DNA of 31,869 nt. Source: an uncultured Clostridium sp. (GTDB taxonomy: Bacteria; Bacillota; Clostridia; Lachnospirales; Lachnospiraceae). The translations under genes were made by a program, and so were the position numbers. The stretch lies in contig NZ_URHZ01000065.1 in NCBI RefSeq assembly GCF_900547735.1, positions 1-31,869 on the forward strand. Direction: 5' to 3'. Positions 1-7,836 of this stretch are shown here, piece by piece; positions within the stretch are counted from its first letter, which is position 1, and each line of letters starts with the position of its first letter. The notes below the pieces were generated by a model. That model ran no database searches, was not told the origin of the DNA, and was given only the letters and a program-made list of their open reading frames with translations.

Positions 1-22
1 CCACCACCCCGTCCGCCGTCTT

Positions 23-50
23 ACAGAGGCGTCCTCGCATCTCAACTAAA
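23..50. repeat. Fragment of a dispersed repeat end
   Basis: The words AGAGGCGTCC and CGCATCTCAACT here closely match the end of the repeat at 4279-4357 read on the minus strand (AGAGGCGCCC, CGCATCTCAACT). It is probably the end of a related element whose rest lies outside or at the edge of the window. The match is short, so the assignment is tentative. Confidence 0.35.
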
Positions 51-133
51 TCCCTATTTTGTTCACTCTGCCAAGTTTTTACGGCTTTTTCTGAAAAATT
101 ACACAAAAGTTACAATGAATATGATAATTTTTC

Positions 134-162
134 TTGACACCTGAGTATCAGTCCGTTATAAT
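134..162 (+). promoter_or_regulatory. Sigma-A promoter of the glutaminase-Nramp operon
   Basis: TTGACA (134-139), a 17-base spacer and TATAAT (157-162) match the housekeeping consensus at all twelve positions. Transcription should start near 169. The leader of about 100 bases holds a small hairpin (TTTGAT at 204-209 pairing with ATCAAA at 222-227, CCC with GGG inside). Whether the hairpin regulates anything is unknown. Confidence 0.85.
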
Positions 163-266
163 GACAATATAGTTATTTAAACGATATTATCATTTCACTA
201 CCATTTGATTCCCATTACGGGATCAAATAACAGATGCAAAGCAGCAAAAAACAAAAGGAAGGTAAT

Positions 267-1193
267 GTGACACGTATGGAAGAATTGTTGGAGCGTCTCC
301 TGGAAGAATGCCGTTCCTATACCCGGCTTGGTGAACTGGCGGATTATATCCCGGAACTGGCAAAAGCGGATAAAGAAGACTTTGGCGTCTATCTGGTAAG
401 CAGTGACGGCAAAGAATTTTCTGCCGGCGATTATAACAAGCGGTTTACCATTCAGAGCATTGTCAAACCTCTCCTGCTTCTACTGGCACTCATGGACAAC
501 GGAACCGAATATGTCAGACAATACATAGGTGTGGAAGCCACCGGGAAACCTTTTAATGCCATAGATTATTCAGAGCAGTTAATCCTGAAGGAACATATCA
601 ATCCCATGGTTAATATCGGAGCCATTGAGATGTGTTCCATGATACACGGCGAGACATATGAAGAGCGGTTCGAACGCCTTCTGGCCTTTACAAGGAAAAT
701 AGCCGGGAATCCGGAAATTGATGTGGATCAGGCCGTATATCTTTCCGAAAAGAAAACAGGAAATAAAAACCGCGCTCTGGCCTATCTTTTGAAAAGCTCC
801 GGCATCATCGACGATGATGTTGAAGAACTCCTTGATATTTATTTTCGCGCCTGTTCTATCCGCGTTACCTGCAAGGATTTGGCAAATATCGGTTTTGTTC
901 TGGCTAACCACGGACGCGGCAAAAAGTCGGAGGAAGTTCTGTTTTCAGGACATCATGCCCGCTTTGTCAATGCCATCCTCACTACCTGCGGTATGTATGA
1001 CGGTTCCGGTGATTTCGCGATTAAGGTAGGCCTGCCTGCCAAGAGCGGAGTGGGCGGCGGCATCATGGCCGTATCTCCCACGCGTATGGGAATCGGCATT
1101 TACTCACCCGGCCTTGATAAAAAGGGGAATAGCCTGGCCGGCATCCAAATGCTCGAAAAGTTAAGTGAAATCCTGTACCTCAGTATATTTTAA
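267..1193 (+). CDS. glsA: Glutaminase
   Basis: Hydrolyses L-glutamine to glutamate and ammonia in the cytosol; it belongs to the serine-dependent beta-lactamase-like glutaminase family. The serine-lysine pair is visible in FTIQSIVKP, followed by the family segments NPMVNIGAIE and, near the C-terminus, AKSGVGGGIMAVSP. I chose GTG 267 (308 aa, normal family length) because AAGGA at 255-259 sits 7 bases upstream. ATG 276 is an alternative, and ATG 234 lacks a ribosome site. The next gene begins 50 bases downstream without a terminator, so the two are co-transcribed from the strong promoter at 134. Pairing a glutaminase with a transporter recalls ammonia-based acid resistance, but the partner here is not an amino-acid antiporter of the known type, so this is only an idea. 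Confidence 0.93.
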   Translation: MTRMEELLERLLEECRSYTRLGELADYIPELAKADKEDFGVYLVSSDGKEFSAGDYNKRFTIQSIVKPLLLLLALMDNGTEYVRQYIGVEATGKPFNAIDYSEQLILKEHINPMVNIGAIEMCSMIHGETYEERFERLLAFTRKIAGNPEIDVDQAVYLSEKKTGNKNRALAYLLKSSGIIDDDVEELLDIYFRACSIRVTCKDLANIGFVLANHGRGKKSEEVLFSGHHARFVNAILTTCGMYDGSGDFAIKVGLPAKSGVGGGIMAVSPTRMGIGIYSPGLDKKGNSLAGIQMLEKLSEILYLSIF

Positions 1194-1243
1194 AGCTTTA
1201 TTCAACTAATTCAAGAAACTACTTATGGAAATGGAGGCAGTAC

Positions 1244-2464
1244 ATGGAAAAGAAAAAAACTTATACTTTTAAAGAGAAATGTAAAGCTTTAGGCCCTGGA
1301 ATCCTGGTTGTGGGATCCTTCATCGGCCCAGGTACCATCACCAGCGCCACGAAAGCAGGCGCAACTTACGGATACTCCCTTCTCTGGACCGTTATATTCT
1401 CTGTCATTGCAGTTATTGTAATGCAGGAAATGGCCGCCCGTCTGGGAATCGTTACCCAGAACGGACTCGCAGAAGAGTTAGTCAAAGAACTGTCGGATCG
1501 CCCGCCTCTTAAATGGGCTATGATTGTCCTTGTTGCTGCCGCCATCGGACTCGGCGGCGTTGCCTATATGGGCGGTGACCTTACAGGAACTGCAATCGGT
1601 ATTTCTTCCCTGACCGGAATTCCCTCCCATATTGTTGCACCTCTTTGGGGTGTCGGTGTCCTGCTTCTCACCAGCACCGGAGATGCCGTTAAATCCCTTG
1701 AAAAACTGTTAAGCGTCTGTGTCAGTGTTATGGCAATCGTATTTATCATTACCATGATCATTGTAAAGCCGGATCTCGGCGAACTGTTAAAAGGCGCTGT
1801 TCCGAACGTTCCTCAGAATGCGATTATGACCTGTGTGGCCATGATTGGTACTACCGTTGTACCCTATAATATGTTTATCCATGCTACAAGCGCAAGAAAA
1901 ACATGGCATGACCCGGAAGAACTTCCGCTTGCCCGCTTTGACGTCACGGTTTCCATGATTATCGGCGGACTTATCACAGGCGCCGTATTAATTACAGCCG
2001 GTACCGTTATGCGCGGTATGAGCGTTTCATCGGCAGCCGATATGGCATACCAGCTGGAACCACTCTTAGGAAGTTTTGCCAAACCTTTCCTCAGCATCGG
2101 ATTAATCGCTGCCGGAGTTTCTTCTGCAGTTGTTACGCCACTGGGCGTATCCTACGTATTTGCCGGTCTGTTCCACTGGGGAATGGATAAGAAAGATAAA
2201 CGTTTCTTTGCAACCAACATCATTGTTGTCGTAATCGGTATCATCGTATCCGCTACCGGCTACAACCCGATTTCAATCATTATGATGGCTCAGGCCGTTA
2301 ACGGAATTTTCCTTCCGATTATCGTTATCGCCCTGGTATTTATCACAAGCCGTTCCCGTGCAATGGGACAGTACAAAAACACCATGGTTCGCAACCTGCT
2401 TGGAGGATGTGTGGCAATTATCTCCCTGATTATCGGTGTCAGCAGCGTTATGTCCCTGTTCTAA
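1244..2464 (+). CDS. Nramp-fold transporter lacking the usual metal ligands
   Basis: A membrane protein of 406 aa with about 11 hydrophobic segments and the Nramp/MntH fold, seen in GPGILVVGSFIGPG and AGATYGYSLLW in the first helix. Canonical Nramp proteins bind metal with Asp and Asn of a DPGN motif in TM1 and a Met in the MPH motif of TM6. Here TM1 reads GPGT and TM6 reads VVPYNMFIHA, so the Asp, Asn, Met and first His are all replaced. The start is supported by GGAGG six bases upstream. It is the second gene of the glutaminase operon and ends before a clear terminator. The family assignment is firm, but the substrate is open: Mn2+/Fe2+ transport of the classical kind is unlikely. Mg2+, another ion or an organic solute are possible. 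Confidence 0.85.
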   Translation: MEKKKTYTFKEKCKALGPGILVVGSFIGPGTITSATKAGATYGYSLLWTVIFSVIAVIVMQEMAARLGIVTQNGLAEELVKELSDRPPLKWAMIVLVAAAIGLGGVAYMGGDLTGTAIGISSLTGIPSHIVAPLWGVGVLLLTSTGDAVKSLEKLLSVCVSVMAIVFIITMIIVKPDLGELLKGAVPNVPQNAIMTCVAMIGTTVVPYNMFIHATSARKTWHDPEELPLARFDVTVSMIIGGLITGAVLITAGTVMRGMSVSSAADMAYQLEPLLGSFAKPFLSIGLIAAGVSSAVVTPLGVSYVFAGLFHWGMDKKDKRFFATNIIVVVIGIIVSATGYNPISIIMMAQAVNGIFLPIIVIALVFITSRSRAMGQYKNTMVRNLLGGCVAIISLIIGVSSVMSLF

Positions 2465-2555
2465 TGTATTTCTAATTAAAAGAAAAGAAGAGAGCTTTGT
2501 GGGCTATTTACCGCCCTCAACGATGAAAAGTCTACTCCGCTGTCTTTTTACCACC

Positions 2556-2597
2556 AAACGGTGTAAGGTCCGCCCTGCGGTTCTTGCACCGTTTTTA
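2556..2597 (+). terminator. Rho-independent terminator of the glutaminase operon
   Basis: AAACGGTG (2556-2563) pairs with CACCGTTT (2587-2594), with AAG/CTT and CCGC/GCGG pairs further in, and a T run follows. The hairpin lies about 90 bases after the Nramp stop. The rest of 2465-2755 shows nothing else convincing. Confidence 0.8.
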
Positions 2598-2755
2598 ATG
2601 ATCGGCAGTATTAAGTACCAATATCCTATAATATATTTACCGGCTTTGTTGCGGCATGATAGCGCCATTCCGACGGCATCATCGCAGTAGTGTAACAGTA
2701 TGACGGCGGTAATATAACAGAATGATTAGCGGCTGTGCCCTGCAAGCTACCGTCT

Positions 2756-3706
2756 CTACTCTTCTTCCTCACCTGCACGTTTTGCCATCTTTAATAAAAA
2801 GCGCAGGACCAGAACAGCGGCCACAATACAGAAAATCCCAACCGACACCTGGATTCCCCTTCTGATAATTTGTTTCAGCCTGTCCCAAAATGTCTCCTCC
2901 AAAGTTTCCCCGTCTTCTTCCATGCAGATGGAAGCATCCGTCATTTCAGCCTGTTCCCCATTTTCTTCGCGTTCCTCCTCGTTTTCTTCGTATGTCATAA
3001 TCATACGGAACCGCTCGTAATCCGGCATCTTTACTATGCCGCCATAGACCGCGGCACAGTCCCACACCTTTCTCCTGCCGCTTATCAGTGCATCCCGGCA
3101 TACGGTTTCCTCCTCATCCCTATATGGTTCTCCCAGCCATCTAAAGTCATCCAACAGGCAGTCTTCCGGCTCCATCCCAATCTCCGTCAGAAGCTTATCC
3201 CCGAACTCAGAGAGTTCCGGCCTGTCCTCCCGGTGGGGAATCCTGGTTTCACCCAATATGTAATAATCGGCTCCATACTCGTGGAATGTTGCAGTGAAGG
3301 AAAAACCATCCTGCCATCTTTCATCCCTGTACTCCATCCGTTCTAAAGAGAGCTCTGTTTCAAATTCTGTTCCGCTCTCCTCATCCCTCACCGTCATTGC
3401 CGCCGTATCCGGTATCGCATCTCCCCGGCTTACGCCTTCATAGACCGTCTGCCCGGATAGTTTTTCCATGCGTCCTGTAACCGGCACGGCGGCAATCTCC
3501 TGTTCCTTTAACCGGTATTCTTTCCCGGTTCCGTCATGTATCAATTCCTGCGGCTCCGGGATCTCTCCGGGAGCGTCAAATACTTCTGAAAACCTCTGTA
3601 TGTTTTCCTGTGCCCAAGCCTGCCCGGCATCCTCCCGGCACAATAACACTGCCAGAAGACATATAATTCCTGCGTGCAAGACTTCTGCCTTTCTCCTCTT
3701 CTTCAC
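2756..3706 (-). CDS. Signal-anchored membrane protein of unknown function
   Basis: A 316-aa protein I do not recognise. It starts at GTG 3706, with GGAGGTG a few bases upstream. The N-terminus is lysine/arginine-rich, followed by a hydrophobic stretch (AGIICLLAVLLC), as in a signal peptide. Residues about 35-270 are hydrophilic and strongly acidic. A single membrane helix follows (about 286-306, VGIFCIVAAVLVLRFLL) with a short basic then acidic tail, so most of the chain should lie outside the cell. Its ribosome site is inside another open frame (3576-3881) that overlaps it by 131 bases, suggesting translational coupling or a damaged upstream gene. It could be part of an envelope or sporulation complex, but nothing shown here proves that. 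Confidence 0.65.
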   Translation of the reverse strand: MKKRRKAEVLHAGIICLLAVLLCREDAGQAWAQENIQRFSEVFDAPGEIPEPQELIHDGTGKEYRLKEQEIAAVPVTGRMEKLSGQTVYEGVSRGDAIPDTAAMTVRDEESGTEFETELSLERMEYRDERWQDGFSFTATFHEYGADYYILGETRIPHREDRPELSEFGDKLLTEIGMEPEDCLLDDFRWLGEPYRDEEETVCRDALISGRRKVWDCAAVYGGIVKMPDYERFRMIMTYEENEEEREENGEQAEMTDASICMEEDGETLEETFWDRLKQIIRRGIQVSVGIFCIVAAVLVLRFLLKMAKRAGEEEE

Positions 3707-3881
3707 AGCACACCTCCGCGCCTTGCTCCTCTTTCGTAAACAGTTCTTTTTCAGTCAATCGCTCCGGATTGGCCATCTCAGGCGGGAGCTTTCCCACACC
3801 CGCCGCACTTCCCTGCTGACAATAATTCCTGGATGTCTCCTGCCAGCAGAATATCATTTCACTGTATGCCTGTTCGAGCAT
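3576..3881 (-). CDS. Small hypothetical protein overlapping the next gene
   Basis: A 101-aa frame with plausible codon use in its first 60 codons (acidic, helical). Its last 43 codons overlap the start of the membrane-protein gene at 3706 in another frame. The ATG is poorly placed: the nearest strong ribosome site, GGAGGAGGG, is about 20 bases upstream. Another frame from TTG 3930, with AAGGAG seven bases upstream, runs straight into this ATG. One extra A in the AAAA run at 3881-3884 would fuse them as NEIQ-K-MLEQAYSEM. The gene may therefore be a frameshifted longer gene, or the overlap may be genuine. No family was recognised. Confidence 0.35.
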   Translation of the reverse strand: MLEQAYSEMIFCWQETSRNYCQQGSAAGVGKLPPEMANPERLTEKELFTKEEQGAEVCCEEEEKGRSLARRNYMSSGSVIVPGGCRAGLGTGKHTEVFRSI

Positions 3882-3892
3882 TTTGTATTTCG

Positions 3893-4278
3893 TTATAACG
3901 TCCCTCCTCCCTGTCGTTTATTCCTGCCAATGTACGGCTCCTTAAGTTTGCCGGGGACTGCTTTCGGATCCGGCTGCTTTTCAGTTGTAAAATACTTGTA
4001 GATTTTTCAGAAGTTCTTTAGAATTTTTGATTTACAGATATTGTAAGAAAAACCTGTCTTTCAAACGCCAAAGCGCCCGTCAAAACAGACTCCCTGTTAT
4101 ATATGCTTAAAAACAGAAAAAGGTTAAATATATTCATAAATGATTCTAAAGCCATCATTCGTTATGGAAGTTACCGCGATTTGCATTCTGGAATTCAGAA
4201 TAGATTTTTATCTGGAGCATGATTTTAAGATAGTTTGGTTATTATACACCAGCGGTTTCCAAAAAGCAAGTATAAAAA
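3893..4278. other. Gap without a confident gene
   Basis: AT-rich sequence between the small frames above and the repeat at 4279. The minus strand has an open stretch at 3893-4006 (37 codons, ending GGTL) with protein-like composition (TEKQPDPKAVPGKLKEPY) but no usual start codon. It may be a remnant or a very small gene. Nothing else with support was seen. Confidence 0.3.
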
Positions 4279-4357
4279 GTTGAGATGCGGGGCGCCTCTT
4301 TTCGCTATGCTCCACCCACAAAAAACACCTCGCGGAATACTGCCTGTGAACAGTAAC
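4279..4357 (-). repeat. MITE-like repeat, truncated or hybrid copy
   Basis: Read on the minus strand it begins GTTACTGTTCACAG and continues with GTATTCCGCGAGGTGTTTT, matching the copy at 14989-15078. Its far end (CGCATCTCAAC) instead resembles the fragment at the start of the window. No 8-bp flanking duplication was found, so it is probably a truncated or hybrid copy. Confidence 0.6.
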
Positions 4358-4460
4358 GTTGAATCTTCCGTCCCGGCGGCGTTTTTATTTCTCAATTGCT
4401 ATTTGACTTCCGCCCGTATATAATACTTATATCGTATTTTAGAAACGGAGGAGTACAAAG

Positions 4461-4733
4461 ATGGATTTTACTTACAGCCCCAACCGAATCTCCCTGCAGG
4501 GTGAAGATGAGCAGATGCTCGCCGAGGTAACTTTCCCGGCAATTGATGAAAATACCGTGGATATCAACCATACCTTTGTTGATCCGTCCCTCAGGGGACA
4601 GAACGTGGCGGACAGCCTGATGGGCGCTGCCGCGGCACACCTGCTCGCCGGGGACAAGAAAGCGGTGCTGACCTGTTCCTATGCCGTAAAATGGTTTGGA
4701 AAACATCCCGAATACGGCAGTATCCTGAAATAG
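4461..4733 (+). CDS. Small GNAT-family N-acetyltransferase (COG2388 type)
   Basis: A 90-aa cytosolic protein of the compact Gcn5-related acetyltransferase group. The acetyl-CoA-binding signature is reduced to VDPSLRGQNVADSLM (about residues 40-54), corresponding to the R-G-x-G/A loop, and the chain ends with the usual CSYAVKWFGKHPEY segment. This length is normal for the subfamily, which has only a minimal core. The ribosome site GGAGGAG is eight bases upstream. It is transcribed alone and ends at the hairpin at 4763-4800. The acceptor substrate is unknown for this group. It may act on metabolites or proteins, and the genomic context does not help. Confidence 0.82.
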   Translation: MDFTYSPNRISLQGEDEQMLAEVTFPAIDENTVDINHTFVDPSLRGQNVADSLMGAAAAHLLAGDKKAVLTCSYAVKWFGKHPEYGSILK

Positions 4734-4754
4734 ACCGGACGCCTGGAAATAACC

Positions 4755-4800
4755 AAGAAAAAAGACAGTTGGAAACGTAATCTTACATTTCCAACTGTCT
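4755..4800 (-). terminator. Terminator between convergent genes
   Basis: A 13-bp perfect stem (AGACAGTTGGAAA at 4763-4775 with TTTCCAACTGTCT at 4788-4800). On the minus strand it is followed by TTTTTTCTT, so it is a typical terminator for the lipoprotein gene. It may also stop readthrough from the acetyltransferase gene. Confidence 0.8.
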
Positions 4801-4828
4801 GCTTCGTTACGGCTAATGATCAGTTTTT

Positions 4829-5257
4829 CTACTTGAACACCACCGGCTCTTCCATAAACGGCATCTTCACCACAATAAACGGGAAGGATGCCTCCGGACC
4901 TGTCTGCTCCTGTTTTTCCGGCCCTTTCAGTTCAGTCCTGATTGTGATGGAGTTTTCCGTCAGATACAGCTCCGGAACAGCAATGCTGTATCCGCCCGAC
5001 TTCTGCTCACCATATCCGGCTGCTATGTACAGATCCTGCCCACCCGAATATGTCAGTCTGAAAGGTTCCTTTTTCTTCTGCTCGATTATCTCCTGAAGCT
5101 CCTGCGGTATTTCATTTTGACCAACTACCGTGAATTCCAAATCACGGACTTTCTCCTCTTCCTTCTCACCGCCGCATCCGGCCATCAGAGCGGCTGACAG
5201 AAAGAGCGCTGCGGCCAGAATGATGCCATACCGCTTACCACTCAGAATTTTTCCCAT
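4829..5257 (-). CDS. PrcB-domain lipoprotein
   Basis: A 142-aa exported lipoprotein. The signal peptide ends in the lipobox LMAGC, so the mature cysteine is lipidated outside the membrane. The C-terminal half (from about YSGGQDLYIAAGYGEQKSGGYS) resembles the PrcB C-terminal domain, whose hallmark is the aromatic-G-x-K-x-GGYS segment followed by strands ending in PFMEEPV. PrcB was described as a protease-complex partner in Treponema; its role in clostridia is not established. I chose ATG 5257 because GGGAG lies seven bases upstream, whereas the ATG 33 bases earlier has no site and would put charged residues before the signal peptide. It is monocistronic, with a strong terminator downstream. 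Confidence 0.7.
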   Translation of the reverse strand: MGKILSGKRYGIILAAALFLSAALMAGCGGEKEEEKVRDLEFTVVGQNEIPQELQEIIEQKKKEPFRLTYSGGQDLYIAAGYGEQKSGGYSIAVPELYLTENSITIRTELKGPEKQEQTGPEASFPFIVVKMPFMEEPVVFK

Positions 5258-5364
5258 AAAAAAGCTCCCTGTTCTTTTGGTTACTATCATTCTATTAGGA
5301 AGCTTTTCTTTTTATTACCTTTTCGTCCCCAAAGCCGGCTTTCCCCCCGCGCTCTCTGACAGAC

Positions 5365-5401
5365 TGAAAGGCCGCGCACCCTGCCGGTGCACAGCCTTTC
5401 A
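5365..5401 (-). other. Stable hairpin downstream of spoIIID
   Basis: TGAAAGGC (5365-5372) pairs with GCCTTTCA (5394-5401), and GCGCACC pairs with GGTGCAC inside. It lies just after the spoIIID stop. No T run follows on the minus strand, so it may protect the transcript end or be a weak terminator. Confidence 0.5.
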
Positions 5402-5423
5402 AAAATCATGCTATGTGATGTGC

Positions 5424-5693
5424 CTATTTTCTGCTGCATGCCTGAAGCTGATGCTGATATTTTTCCTTAGTAGCCATGCCCCCTCTGATGTGGCGTTCGG
5501 CCTTATTGATATCCAGAACCACCCTGGCCTGAGCTGCCAGAGAGGGATTGATATGCTCCAGGCGATCAGTAACATCCTTATGTACCGTTGACTTCGAAAT
5601 TCCAAATTTTCTTGCCGTCTGACGCACTGTTGCATTGTAATCGATGATGTAATTCGCTATAGCTACCGCCCGCTCTTCAATATATTCTTTCAA
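5424..5693 (-). CDS. spoIIID: Sporulation transcription factor SpoIIID
   Basis: A mother-cell DNA-binding regulator that switches genes on and off between the sigma-E and sigma-K stages. The helix-turn-helix is clear (TVRQTARKFGISKSTVHKD), followed by the conserved HINPSLA and HIRGGMATKEKY segments. I start it at TTG 5693 (89 aa): AGGGGG precedes it by seven bases, and the resulting start (KEYIEERA) matches known SpoIIID proteins. The ATG at 5714 has no ribosome site and would lie almost at the predicted transcription start. A near-perfect sigma-E promoter lies just upstream (5724-5752), as expected for this gene. It is a strong marker that the organism forms spores. Confidence 0.95.
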   Translation of the reverse strand: MKEYIEERAVAIANYIIDYNATVRQTARKFGISKSTVHKDVTDRLEHINPSLAAQARVVLDINKAERHIRGGMATKEKYQHQLQACSRK

Positions 5694-5723
5694 AAGGTTG
5701 CCCCCTGAAATCATTGTTTTTAC

Positions 5724-5752
5724 AATGTATGCAGGGTCTTAGCCAAGTATGA
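5724..5752 (-). promoter_or_regulatory. Sigma-E promoter of spoIIID
   Basis: On the minus strand TCATACT (5752-5746), 14 bases, then CATACATT (5731-5724). The known sigma-E consensus is about KMATATT, 13-15 bases, CATACANT. This matches at six of seven and all of the -10 positions. It predicts a transcript start near 5717, which makes ATG 5714 unusable and supports TTG 5693. Confidence 0.8.
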
Positions 5753-5802
5753 ATACACAGATACTAATTATTAACACTTCTTTTTACATGGGTAAAATCA
5801 GG

Positions 5803-6447
5803 TTATTCAAGCGCTTCCAAAAACTCATTATAACTCATCAATTTCCCAATCTTAGGGAAGATCCATTTCTCGCAGAAGTCCTGCTCTTCCTGTGTATCGG
5901 TGGCTGTGCAGTCGCCGAGCACAATCACGCGGTATCCCTTATCATAAGCCGATCTGGCCGAAGATTCCACGCACCAGTCCGTGTGGAAACCGGTAAATAC
6001 CACATATTCAATCTCATTCGCCCTCAGATAATAGTCAAGTCCTGTGGAATGGAATGCATCCAGTGTTTTCTTCCCCTCCACAATCACGTCGCCAGGCTGC
6101 GGGGTCAGTTCTTTAATGATTTCCGGGCCCGGAGTGCCGCGGAGCCAGGCTCCGGTTCCCCAGTCCGCCTCCATATCCATTTCAAGGCCCCGGAGTCCTT
6201 CACAGGCCGGTCCTCCCTTTTTTAACTCCGGAAATCCGGGATCAAAGGGATGGAACGGACAGTAGAAAATCTTCGCCACTTTTCCGCGTGCCTGTGAGAG
6301 CAGATCCTGAAGATTTGCAATTACATTTCTCTTAGCAAGCTGCTCCTTGATATGGGCGTACATGGTGCCGCCCTCCGTCAGAAAATCATTCTGCGGCTCA
6401 ATCAGGACGATCGCCGTCTTCTCTTTTGGAATTTTCATATTTGCCAT
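5803..6447 (-). CDS. Isochorismatase-like cysteine hydrolase
   Basis: A 214-aa cytosolic hydrolase of the isochorismatase/nicotinamidase superfamily, which cleaves amides, carbamoyl groups or vinyl ethers. The triad is visible: Asp21 in EPQNDF, Lys126 in VIVEGK and Cys159 in HTDWCVESSARSA. The cis-peptide-type segment follows the usual spacing. The ribosome site GGAG sits seven bases before ATG 6447. It lies 60 bases after the TRAP permease gene and is the last gene of that operon, so it probably acts on the imported compound or a product of it. The exact substrate cannot be read from the sequence; N-carbamoyl or other amides are typical of the group. Nothing convincing is seen between it and spoIIID except the spoIIID promoter. 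Confidence 0.88.
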   Translation of the reverse strand: MANMKIPKEKTAIVLIEPQNDFLTEGGTMYAHIKEQLAKRNVIANLQDLLSQARGKVAKIFYCPFHPFDPGFPELKKGGPACEGLRGLEMDMEADWGTGAWLRGTPGPEIIKELTPQPGDVIVEGKKTLDAFHSTGLDYYLRANEIEYVVFTGFHTDWCVESSARSAYDKGYRVIVLGDCTATDTQEEQDFCEKWIFPKIGKLMSYNEFLEALE

Positions 6448-6507
6448 ATATAACTCCTCTCATTGGCGGCAGCCCAAAACGGCGCCGCTTTCCTTTTTTC
6501 TTCTCTC

Positions 6508-7836
6508 CTACATGGCGTTCGGCAGGAACAGAACAATCTGCGGTAAGAATACGCAGCATAAATCCACAATAATAATCGCTGCGAGGAACCACATGGAGCC
6601 GGCAAATATTTCATTTACCGTGATGTCCTCCACGCCCTCCATCCCATACAGCGACGACTTGACCGTAAATACATTCATTCCAAACGGAGGCGTAATCATA
6701 CCGGTCTCAATCGCAATAATCATAACGAGTCCGAACCACACCAGATCATACCCCAGATCCGCCATAATCGGACACATCAGAGGCGTTGTCAGAAGCAGGA
6801 TGGAGGTGGAATCCAGGATACAGCCGAGTATCATCAGGATAACGATAAACAGGATAACCACTCCAATCGGAGGCATATGTAAACTCTCTACAAATCCTCT
6901 GATGACATTAATTACGCCGCACATTGCCAGTGTCTTCGAATAGGTAGATGCGGAAACCAGAAGAATCAGTACGCTTCCCGAAGTGGAACCGGCTGAGAGC
7001 AGTGTCTCCCAGAAGTCTTTTCTGTTAAACCGTTTCTTGAAAACCACAATCAGGAAAGCGCCGAACGCTCCCACTCCGCCCGCCTCGGTCGGTGTAAAGA
7101 AGCCGCACCAGATTCCTCCGAGGGAGATAATGATAAGCAGCACAATCGGCCATGGACGGAGGACGATTTTCCAGAAATTCTTTTTCTCATCCTCTGTCAG
7201 CTCCTCCACCTCGGGAATGTAATCCGGCCTCACATGCGCCACCGTCAGAATTACAATGATAAATGCGATGGTCATGAGCACACCGGGTACCACGGCGGCG
7301 ACAAACAGCTTTCCGATGGACACGTCCGCCTGCGAGCCGTATACGATCATAAGCAGGCTCGGAGGAATCAGCATTCCGAGGATAGCAGAACCGGAAATCG
7401 TTCCCAGCGCTATCTTCCTGTCGTATTTCAGCCTCAGCATCTGAGGCAGGGCAATCTTTGTAAATACCGCTGCCGAAGCAACCGTTACGCCGGTGATTGC
7501 CGCAAAAATCGCATTGGCCACTACCGTGGCGATTCCGACGCCGCCGCGCACCTTTTTCAGGAGGAGGCTGGCCGAATCATAGAGATCCTGGCTCGCACCG
7601 GATAAGTTGGCCAACAGGCCCATCAGCACAAACAGAGGAATTACGCCAAACATATACTGTCTGACCGCCCCCCAGGCCGACTGGCTCAATACATTCATCG
7701 CAGTGGAGAATCTCCCTGTAAACAGGAATACGCTCAGAGTGCTGGTAAACATCAGGGAGGTGCTCAGATGCACGCCGCAGAAAATTAATATCAGCAAAAG
7801 AATCAGCGAAAACGCTGCAACAACGCCTGTACTCAC
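6508..7836 (-). CDS. TRAP transporter large permease (DctM)
   Basis: A 442-aa membrane protein with about 12 hydrophobic segments, the ion-driven transport subunit of a tripartite ATP-independent periplasmic-type transporter. Typical DctM segments include GSAILGMLIPPSLLMIVYGS, FFTPTEAGGVGAFGA and ETGMITPPFGMNVF. It starts at GTG 7836, which overlaps the TGA of the small permease gene as GTGA, with a G-rich ribosome site upstream. This overlap implies translational coupling of the two membrane subunits. It works with the DctQ and DctP proteins encoded just upstream to import an organic acid with sodium. Confidence 0.95.
   Translation of the reverse strand: MSTGVVAAFSLILLLILIFCGVHLSTSLMFTSTLSVFLFTGRFSTAMNVLSQSAWGAVRQYMFGVIPLFVLMGLLANLSGASQDLYDSASLLLKKVRGGVGIATVVANAIFAAITGVTVASAAVFTKIALPQMLRLKYDRKIALGTISGSAILGMLIPPSLLMIVYGSQADVSIGKLFVAAVVPGVLMTIAFIIVILTVAHVRPDYIPEVEELTEDEKKNFWKIVLRPWPIVLLIIISLGGIWCGFFTPTEAGGVGAFGAFLIVVFKKRFNRKDFWETLLSAGSTSGSVLILLVSASTYSKTLAMCGVINVIRGFVESLHMPPIGVVILFIVILMILGCILDSTSILLLTTPLMCPIMADLGYDLVWFGLVMIIAIETGMITPPFGMNVFTVKSSLYGMEGVEDITVNEIFAGSMWFLAAIIIVDLCCVFLPQIVLFLPNAM

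Noticed and set aside
2436..2690. Plus-strand open frame after the Nramp gene
   Set aside because: It overlaps the Nramp stop and passes through the terminator hairpin; no ribosome site.
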